Of a stretch of DNA of 64,000 nucleotides, positions 56,464 to 64,000 are shown one piece after another. The DNA lies in NCBI GenBank assembly GCA_013399855.1, contig VXAY01006938.1:124001-188000 (forward strand). Direction: 5' to 3'. How positions within the stretch are numbered: position 1 is the stretch's first letter; every line of letters begins with the position of its first letter. Under the pieces are notes generated by a model, which saw nothing but the letters and a program-made list of their open reading frames with translations, was not told the origin of the DNA and did not search any database. The translations under genes were made by a program, and so were the position numbers. Source of the DNA: Oxyruncus cristatus. Its lineage: Eukaryota; Chordata; Aves; Passeriformes; Cotingidae.

Positions 56464-58041
56464 CTGTAAAGAGAAAAACATAAAATGATGCTGATTTCAT
56501 CTTTAGAAAAACATTATGCAGACCACATTTTTCAAACTTGCAGAAATCTAAAGGACATTCTGGAAAACTGTAACAATGAGAAATGGGAATATGGTATGTG
56601 CAGAACACGACCTAGGCCTAGCAATAGTCACAGAAATAAAGAACCATTTAGAGGACCAAGATATTTTAGTAGCACCTTTCTAATACGATTCTCAAGTGAA
56701 ATGTCTTACTTGGTTTAAGCTTATGAGAACAACGATTTCACAAATCCTATAAAGTTTGAAATCCATTGTTTGTTTTTACATTTAATGATGCTTACAGTTT
56801 ATATTTTTCAGCTTTGTATTTTGTTAACAAAAGGAAGAACAGACACCATTATTGAAAACTAGAAATAACCCTTTTTCTTACATTGCACTTGAAAATTTGT
56901 CTACATTGTGAGTGTTACCAGCTATGACAACAGGGATCTCTCTTGCCATCCTATTCCAACTACCTCATGCAGACTATAAAAGGATTTATTGTTTTTCTTT
57001 TCTTTATTGTAAGAGGTTTCCCTCTCAAAACCCAATTAATTTAGTTTCCCTTTTCTTACTGAAGAATAAGAAATGTAACATTCATGCTATGTCCAGGCCA
57101 TAACCGTAGGCTTTGAGAAACAACTACAAGATGTGGCTGTTTAATGACTTCATATTGTCTTCATGCTTGAGTATACTAATGAGGCTATACACAAACTGTC
57201 AGAGTAGAAAGGAATCAGCACAGAGAAAATTTTGAGAAATGCAGTAATTTTAAGTTTATTTACACAGTAATGGAATATCCCAATGGAACTACGAATATGA
57301 TTTTCAGTAGAGAACCTTCCTCTGCCTTCAAGTGCTTACAGTCAAAAATGGTCAAGATAGGAAAGGTAAAACACACTGATATTCTTTTGGTAAATTCTAC
57401 CAAGATGTAGCAAGAATTCATTTTGAAACTTTTAAGTTCTCTCCTACATCACTTGCTTATCTGCCAGCCGCAGGAAAAAAAAAAAGCCAGATGTATTTTG
57501 CTTTTCCCTTTGAAGACATGATATTAAGACATAATAAAAGAATTCTAAGAGTAAACAGCAAAGCATTCACGATAAGAAAAAGAAAAATTGATGCCACACA
57601 AGCATTCTTATCTCTTTATATGTCCATAAAAAGAAACAGAATTATTATCTGTGTAGCAGAATACCAAGCCTCCATTCTGATGTCATGGGTCTCTTTCAAA
57701 TTCCAGCCTCATGATATGGGGGAACAGAGGGGAAAAAAAACCACAGGAAGAGAGAGTTCTCCCTGAAGAGCACTATTTCCGCATTTCTAAAATTGCCCTT
57801 CTTTAGGAACCACTAATATTCAACAAGCTAGAGCAGCCTATGAATAAGAACAGATAAAACATTCAGGAAATTAAGGATGAGTTTTAAGCAAATTCTACTC
57901 TACCAGTGCAAATGGCATTTGTTCAAACTATTATAGTCAAATACAGGTAGGCTGAGATGGAACAAAAGCATCATTACACCCCCTTCTGAGATTCAATTTC
58001 CTTCTTCTATCAGGAAGTAAGATTCTTTTTCCCCTCTTCAA

Positions 58042-58134
58042 ATTTTGTGGGTTTTTTTTGTTTGTTTGTTTGGTTGGTTGTTGTTTTTTGTTTTTATTGG
58101 GTTTTGATTGGTTTTGTTTTGTTGTGGGGTTTTC
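58042..58134 (+). repeat. TTTG-rich simple sequence
   Basis: About 90 bp made almost only of T and G, with TTTG and TTGG units (gtttgtttgtttggttggtt). On the gene (minus) strand this is an A/C-rich tract. Confidence 0.9.
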
Positions 58135-60599
58135 TGTAACTTAGGACATCTCCTCTTTCAATAGTACTTTTCTTCATGTTTTTTTACCAAAACTTTCCCC
58201 AAAACATGGAGGGGGGGAGAACGACAATGACACATGACTACAATACAGCACGGAACTAAACAAAAATTGTCAGTGTGTTTACTGATTTTTCTAAATGTGT
58301 TTTTTGAAAAAGCTATCATAGAAGGCTCTCTCAATTTATTTCAGTGGTAACGTTTGAATTTGTTCTGTGTTATATAATAAAGAATCTAAAAGCATACCAG
58401 GTTCAGAACTGATGATTATTCACAGCAACATAAGCCAAAAGAATAAAATGTATACCTTTCTAAAAACAATTAAGAGACATGTGCAAGCACAAACATCTGT
58501 ATGAACTGATATAAACATAAGTATGTTGCATAAACTTGAACAGAAATTAGATAACTGCAATTCTTTATGGTTCAAGGTTTCATGAAAAGGTTTTTCTTCA
58601 TCTCTTTGATAATAATAATCCTCTGATTAATCAACCAGCTTGTTTTATCCTATAACAACACAGGCACCTAATAATGCAAATTGAGCAAGTGGATGAGAGG
58701 AAGTGCCTTAATAACCAGAATTCGTTTTTTGGGGGGGTGGGGGGTGAAAGACTTGCACGTTACTGTAGGGAAGAACACAACCAGAGTAGCTAAAAGACAG
58801 CAATTTCAACGGAGTAAGAAAGCTTGAGAGCTCTTCCAGCACTATAAACCTATAACTTCAGACAAATGTTTATCTAGTATGTTCCTACAGACCTCCCATA
58901 ACAGAGGTTCCATATGTGCTTCATACCATTTATGCTGATGTTTCATACCACCATCAGCTTGAGCCAGCTGTATAAGTGTGGCCAAAAGGACATACCAATT
59001 ATGCTTTTGGTTGAGAAAAGGGTTCAAAAAGTAAGCCATCTCCTTTTGGTTTTGTTACATTCTGTAAAGTCAGACTGGCAGTAAGGAAAACTACCTATTT
59101 TCACTCCTTCCTGATTTAACCTGTGTGGTTCTCAATTTTGGTGAAGAGTTGGGGAAAAAAAAATTCTGTCATATATATCATTGTTTATTCTCTTCCTTGA
59201 GAAATTTTTTCATGCAAACAGGAACGTAAAAAAGAATTTCTCTGCCTCAGTTACTTTTTTCCTTGACCAGTGTCAGCTGCTAGTGGAAATACTTACAGTT
59301 GGTTTGATGTAGTCTATTAAAGTCACTAAATGCTAGTCACTGACACGAATGTGACTTCAGGTAAAAAACAGTAAGTTTCTCTATGCATGGGGAGAAAAAC
59401 AAAACGAAAGCATAAAAAAATGCAGCAAGAAAACTCAAAGTATTACAACAACACAACAGCAGTTAGACAGCCAGAATGTTGAGTGACATGACCATAGCTT
59501 TCAAAAAGCATGGGTAAACAAAGGGACAGGTAAATTTTGACAAAAATTTTTGACAAGAGTGGAACTTATTTTTCAGCATCTTATACATATATTGATTCAA
59601 GCAGAAAGGATTAATCCTCTTCTTATTCTAGACAGATTTTTGTCACAGCTTTTTAATGCATATAGATGCAGTTCTTCCAGATCAAAGCAGTGCTAAAATA
59701 GATCTCTAATTTCCATTTCTGCCACATCCATTTGCAAAGCTTGAAGACACGTAAGTACAGTAATTCAAGTATTGAAAGACAAAAGAAAAACTAAATTTTT
59801 TTAATGATTTTTCCACACTGAATCAAATCTAATTTAAAGCTATATTTTGAATATGAATCTAGAGTAGAATTGTAGCTTTGTTTTAAGCCTTTCTAATGAC
59901 TGTGTTAGTTCTCGTCAGAGCATTTATGAACATTTCATTTCCATGACCTGTATGTGTTCTGATTTCAAGGACAGTTTAAACAGTTCATCCCAGAGAATTT
60001 CTGGAGTTGAAATCTGACTGAAATTTAGACTCTACTGCTGTAAGATCTACGATGTTGAGGGATTTTTCATAACAACATGAAGAGAATTCACTAATCATCA
60101 CAGCATTCATCTTTGTCAGGTATTTTCTGTTTACTCTTGAGTCCTGTCTTAAGGAGTTTATTGAAATAGGAGAGGGAAAGAATGCAATGAGAAACAAATT
60201 CTTTAGGCAGATAATAGAATCTTGGAGTAAGATCTACTCTACCAGCAGAAAAAGTATTTTCTAGAGATCAGCAAAAGCTAATTGCCAATAGCTTACAACC
60301 AATTCTTAAATCTGATTAATCAGGTCTACATTGGCAGCCTAATGGATAAAGTATCCAGCTTAACTAAATAGGTATGTAGTTTGGGACTTATTTAGCTATC
60401 TATGAAATTAATGGCAATCAAGGTATCACTTTCTGGCTTATGACTATATATTTCATTTAAAGAACTGATTTAGAAAGTTGAAAAATGTCAATGAACATTG
60501 TTAAAAGCTATTAAAAATAAAACAGTTCTTCAAATAGCTGAAGTTGTATTGAAACACAGAATACAGAAGGGATCAAAATCCACTGTAAATTAAATAAGG

Positions 60600-60985
60600 A
60601 AATAACAAAGATGTCATTACAGAGTCCAAAAAAGTGCTTAAGGAGCAACTAACCAAAAAAGTCAAAATCAGTGCTAAATCCTTCTTCCAATGCAGCAGGA
60701 ACAAAAATTGTGAGAGTCCACAGTACCAAAATTATAGCTCTGGTATAAAAGCCATTGCAGAGAAGCTATATGAATTCACTGCATTACCATTTATAGTAGA
60801 AGAACCTAGTAAAATTCCTACCAGAGAGTGGTTTTGGGTAAAGCCAGAGAATTACAGGAAAGAAAAACCTTTCTTTAATTAAAAAGCTGCAAAAGAGGTT
60901 ACATGCTAAGAGATTGAGTGCTAAGTTAACAGGAACAAAGCGTATTCAGAAGAAAATCAGTTTTGGGATGAAGTAGCTGAAACTC
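60600..60985 (+). mobile_element. ancient L3/CR1-like LINE, ORF2 part left of the LTR insertion
   Basis: The + strand wording aaagccattgcagagaagct matches the turtle/L3-type CR1 ORF2 (aaagccattgcagagaagctaa as I recall it). The surrounding frame (60634-60882) still reads KAIAEKLYEF and, shortly after, EEPSKIP, against family KAIAEKLNEFFASVF and EDVREIP. It ends in a stop at 60882 and lacks any start-to-end domain. The left border is approximate. The copy is inactive and diverged, and continues at 61511 after the LTR. Confidence 0.7.
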
Positions 60986-61510
60986 TATCATGGTTTAGCC
61001 CCAGACAGCAACTGAGCAACACACAGCTCCTTGCTCCTTCCCCCACCAGTGAAATGAGTGTAAGAGGACTGGAAGAGTAAAAGTGAAGAAAACTCATGGG
61101 TTGAGAGGAATGAATTCACTGCTTTCCACCAACAGGCAGGCGTTCAGCCATCTCCAGAAAAAGAGGGCTCCATCAGTTGTAACACTTACTTGGGAAGACA
61201 AACACCATCTCTGCAAATGTGCCTCCCTTTCTCCCCCAGCTTTATATACTGAGTATGATGCCATATGCTGTGGAATATCCCTTTGGTCAGTTGTCAGCTG
61301 TCCTGGCTGTGTCCCCTCCCAGCATTTTGTGCAGCTCCTCACTGGCAGAGCATGAGACACTGAAAGGTCCTTGATTTAGGGTAAAAATTACTTTGCAACA
61401 GCCAAAACATCACTGTGTTATCAACATTATTCTTGTGCTAAATCCAAAACACAGCACTGTACCACCTACTAAGAAGAAAATGAACTCTGTCCCAGCTGAA
61501 ACCAGGAAGG
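60986..61510 (+). mobile_element. solo LTR-like element of an avian endogenous retrovirus
   Basis: The left end tcatggtttagccccagaca and, near the right end, caacagccaaaacatcactg then aaatccaaaacacagcactg and cccagctgaaaccagga are the wording I recall for a common LTR of bird (Neoaves) endogenous retroviruses. Length is about 525 bp, with no internal gag/pol/env sequence beside it. A tttatata box lies near 61241. The terminal TG..CA are degraded, and I could not define a target-site duplication. The overlapping frames 61083-61355 (+) and 61094-61360 (-) are LTR sequence, not genes. The subfamily name is left open. Confidence 0.8.
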
Positions 61511-63010
61511 ACGCTAAAAGCAGTGACTAAATCTTATTTAAAACTAACTCAGGGCCTGAAGGAAGATTAAGAGACCAACAAAAATAATGCCAGCCTTTAA
61601 AATTGGTGTCAGGGGATCAGTGTAACTGCTGGTTTGCAAACATATCATCTGTTGCAGGTAAGTAAGGAGACTTACGTACAGGACTTTAGATGTATGGACA
61701 AATACAATGTGAGTGGGGAGAGTCAGTCAGGCTTCTGTAACCAAAAAACCCAACCAAACAAAAAGAAAACAAAACAAACAAATAAACAAAAAACCCAAAC
61801 AAAAATCAAATCCTGCATTACAAACCTGTCGGAGCCTTTCTGAAGGTTTAACCAGCATGAGGATACACATATGATGGTTGATGAAATCAACCTGGATCTC
61901 TAAGATTTATTTTCTGAGAAGTTCCTCAGCAAGAAGGACTTCCAAAGAAACTTAGCATTCCTATGAGATAAGGAGGAATGCCTTGGCAAAGGTCAGTAAC
62001 TGATTAAGAGATAGGAAATGGCATGGAGATGGTCACTGGTATAATCCTGCACACGTTTTGTGCTGTGATCCATGCGCTGTCATATTAATAAACAAACTGG
62101 AACAGGAGAAGGCATAGCAAGGGGAGAAAATTTGCAAATGATGTGACATTCTTTGAAGTAGAGGTATGAATAGACAATAAGGAGTTGCAGGAAGACCTTA
62201 CAGGAAAAGGGAGTAGTAAAATAAAAATGCCAAGCAACGCACAATAGCAAACACAGTCTCAGTGTCATAAAAAATGATAGGCTCCAATCTGACCATTTCT
62301 ACTCAGGAACAACTCATTAGCCCTGCATCTGCATAAAAACATTAGCTCAGTACTAGGCAGCTGTTAAAAAGACAAATCCAAATGTGAATAATTAATTAGG
62401 AAACACACTAATAGAGAACACAAACTAGGGCATATTACATTAAATATACAAATCAATAACCTAAAGCTTACATAAAATATTACATAAAGCCTTTGTTTGT
62501 CCATCCATGAATAGCACATTCTGTTCTGGACCTTTCATTTCAAAAGCAGCAATTCTGTATTGGAAAAATTTCAGGAAGAGACAGCTAGAACGAGTGCTGG
62601 TTTATGATGAGCAATTATGTTTTATGCCTTACAAACATCTACAAAAGGAATGTCTGACTAGGCTAGGTCTAATCAAAGAGGGACATAGCAGACATTTTCA
62701 AAATTGTCAGGAAGTAAGAGAGTGATGTCACTTAATTAAGCTACTGGCATCTAAAACTACCTGAAGGAGTTATTTTTGAACAGCAGACAAAATATTTAGA
62801 CAGACAACTCTGCCAAAAGATGCTACTGATGCAAGAAATTTATGTGGTCTCAAAGAAAGATGGCAAACATTTGAGAGATCCACTGAGGGCTGCAATGCAA
62901 ACAAGTTAGATTACGCTCAGGAAATCACTAATGAGAGGCTGGGGAAGTATTAGGGAGAAGGGAGCAACACATGTCTGCTCTGTTAATATTCACCCTTCCA
63001 TATCTTCTCA
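61511..63010 (+). mobile_element. ancient L3/CR1-like LINE, ORF2 end and 3' UTR right of the LTR
   Basis: Successive blocks follow the order of an L3/CR1 ORF2: gagtcagtcaggcttctgta (family: gagtcaacatggcttttgta), gattaagagataggaaatgg, aaatttgcaaatgatgtgac (reverse transcriptase LFA-D-D region, here with a changed residue), aaggagttgcaggaagacct, and gcacattctgttctggacct followed by a block equivalent to the VQRRATKMI segment. The 3' UTR-like part ends around gaggctggggaagtattagg near 62960. Many stops and indels show a long-dead copy. The A/C-rich tract 61740-61811 interrupts it. Confidence 0.65.
61740..61811 (+). repeat. A/C-rich low-complexity tract
   Basis: Units of AAAC, AAAAC and AACCC with almost no T or G, lying inside the old CR1-like element just after its gagtcagtcaggcttctgta block. 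It could be an expanded A-rich tract or the tail of a small insertion. Confidence 0.8.
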
Positions 63011-63096
63011 GAGTCACTCTTAAAGTCAGAGTATAAAGTTAGATGGATGCAGACAATTGCTGAGTTTTCATTTGCTTATGTTTCCTGGCACATTAC

Positions 63097-63173
63097 CTCC
63101 GCAAGTGCAGACAATACAAATTCAAGTTCCTCAGGTAACTGCTTAAAACTACAGTTAACCAGCATGAGATAGA
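63097..63173 (-). other. pseudo-exon or poison-exon candidate in a TTC27 intron
   Basis: This 77 bp segment is bounded on the minus strand by a pyrimidine-rich acceptor (ctattcttcacag|T) and a good donor (GAG|gtaatg). One frame reads YLMLVNCSFK then QLPEELEFVLSALAE, and upstream codons extend that frame (ERLTHLFFTV). It resembles no TTC27 segment. If the preceding TTC27 exon ends in TG, as inferred, inclusion would reach a TAA after five further codons. It may be unused. Confidence 0.3.
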
Positions 63174-64000
63174 CTGTGAAGAATAGATGGGTCAGTCTTT
63201 CCACATAAGCATTTTATGAGTATTTGCCGTACTTCTATGCAGTTTTACTGGCTGTGTTAATTTTGCGAATGAAAAAGAGCCAGGCCCAACAAACTGATCA
63301 CTTTACAAGCATTTTCAAAGTCTCACAAAGTGACTAATGTTTTTTTATGTGAGCATTCTGAATAGAAGTTCATTTTCCCAGTGGAATCTCTTCATACAGC
63401 TTTATGCACGACAATATATTTTGTAGCAATTACTTTGAACAGCAAAAAACTGACCATTGTGAGATCACTATATTGTCTGGCACCTGTAACTGGTTTGTTT
63501 AAAAAAAGTTAATTTTTACTTACATGTCTGTAAAGATTAACCAGAGTGTCAAAAAGTATTTAACAGAAAAACCTTCATCACACCTGCAAAGTTGTCCAAG
63601 ATTTTATGTCATACCTTTTACTTTCATAGGACAACATGTGTCAGCTCTGGCACTAATAACCACAGGATCCATCATATCTAACTTTACTCATGTAAAACAC
63701 AGGCTTTTAGTCTAACTGTCTGTGCTTCCTTCAGAGTCCATGCAAAAATACAGACAAATTCAGGGAGTGATTCAATCCATTGTAAAATAAGAGCCTGAAG
63801 TTAAATGAATCACACTCTGCAGGTGCTGATTTCTCCACTGACTAGAGAACAAACACACAGCTATGATTAGATTATGAAGTTTCAAGTAGCTAAATGTTTT
63901 CCTGTTTCACCTACTCAAGTTTCCTCAAGAGGTTTCCATTACCAACATGTATATTGGGCTTTTTTTAATATAATTACTTAATTGATTCAAAAGCTTATAT

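Larger units (their letters stand above)
1..64000 (-). other. TTC27: TTC27 gene body, central part only, open at both ends
   Basis: Five minus-strand exons spread over 54.6 kb join in frame to a 209-codon TTC27 segment, so the whole window is read as TTC27 gene body. TTC27 is a tetratricopeptide (TPR) repeat protein. The yeast counterpart Emw1 is needed for cell-wall maintenance, and the mammalian protein has been linked to HSP90/R2TP-assisted assembly of the U5 snRNP protein PRPF8 (established knowledge, not visible here). The exons cover about a quarter of the ~843-residue human protein. Upstream exons (N-terminus, promoter) must lie above 64000, and downstream exons (C-terminal TPRs, stop) below 1. 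That the window edges are intronic follows from the incomplete coding sequence. I looked for the neighbouring exons inside the window and did not find them. Confidence 0.93.
56464..64000 (-). other. TTC27: TTC27 intron, 5' part missing
   Basis: Intron upstream of the 56397-56463 exon, running off the window. It is the most repeat-laden part: a TTTG-rich simple repeat at 58042-58134, an ancient CR1-like LINE on the + strand from about 60600 to 63010, an LTR inserted in it, and a pseudo-exon candidate at 63097-63173. The preceding TTC27 exon was searched for and not found. Confidence 0.8.

Noticed and set aside
58726..58745. G-rich run (ggggggg t gggggg) as a possible G-quadruplex
   Set aside because: Only two G runs separated by one T; a stable four-run quadruplex pattern is not met.
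61083..61360. Overlapping 90- and 88-codon frames on both strands
   Set aside because: They lie inside the LTR and simply translate repeat sequence seen in many bird genomes; not genes.
1..64000. Prokaryotic-style systems (CRISPR, operons, toxin-antitoxin, phage)
   Set aside because: Spliced vertebrate exons, CR1 elements and chance-level open frames show eukaryotic intronic DNA; no spaced repeats or gene clusters of these kinds are present.

Overview
The window is AT-rich, intron-dominated vertebrate DNA, and the repeats point to a bird. Three reverse-oriented CR1-type LINE pieces carry the avian CR1 3' end or ORF2/UTR wording. An LTR near 61 kb is of a type I recall from many Neoaves genomes. 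There are no operons, ribosome binding sites, CRISPR arrays or RNA genes that I can support. Reading frames over 60 codons occur on both strands throughout, but nearly all are chance openings in AT-rich intron sequence.

One gene accounts for the window. Five exons on the minus strand encode a continuous 209-codon central segment of TTC27, the tetratricopeptide repeat protein 27 (counterpart of yeast Emw1). In transcription order they are 56463-56397, 31861-31748, 10550-10455, 8341-8219 and 2041-1814. Each has AG/GT splice borders, and phases match at every junction. They correspond to roughly residues 352-560 of the ~843-residue human protein, as I recall it. The gene's 5' end lies beyond 64000 and its 3' end lies before position 1, so the gene is cut by both window edges. 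No promoter, start codon, stop codon or polyadenylation site of TTC27 is present.

Layout by coordinate: 1-1813 is intron; 1814-2041 is a TPR exon with an unusually CpG-rich second half; 2042-8218 is an intron with a CR1 3' end at about 3571-3708; 8219-8341 is an exon; 8342-10454 is a short intron; 10455-10550 is an exon; 10551-31747 is a 21 kb intron ending in a TA-rich repeat close to the next exon's donor; 31748-31861 is an exon; 31862-56396 is a 24.5 kb intron with two CR1 fragments, a tandem duplication and a strong CTCF-type motif at 54329-54342; 56397-56463 is an exon; 56464-64000 is an intron holding an ancient L3/CR1-like LINE (about 60600-63010) split by a solo-LTR-like insertion (about 60986-61510), plus a candidate poison exon at 63097-63173.

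I found no convincing new biological system. The points most worth a second look are the nested LTR-in-CR1 structure, the CTCF-like site, the in-intron pseudo-exon, the TA repeat beside a splice donor, the CpG-rich half exon and the weak donor after it.
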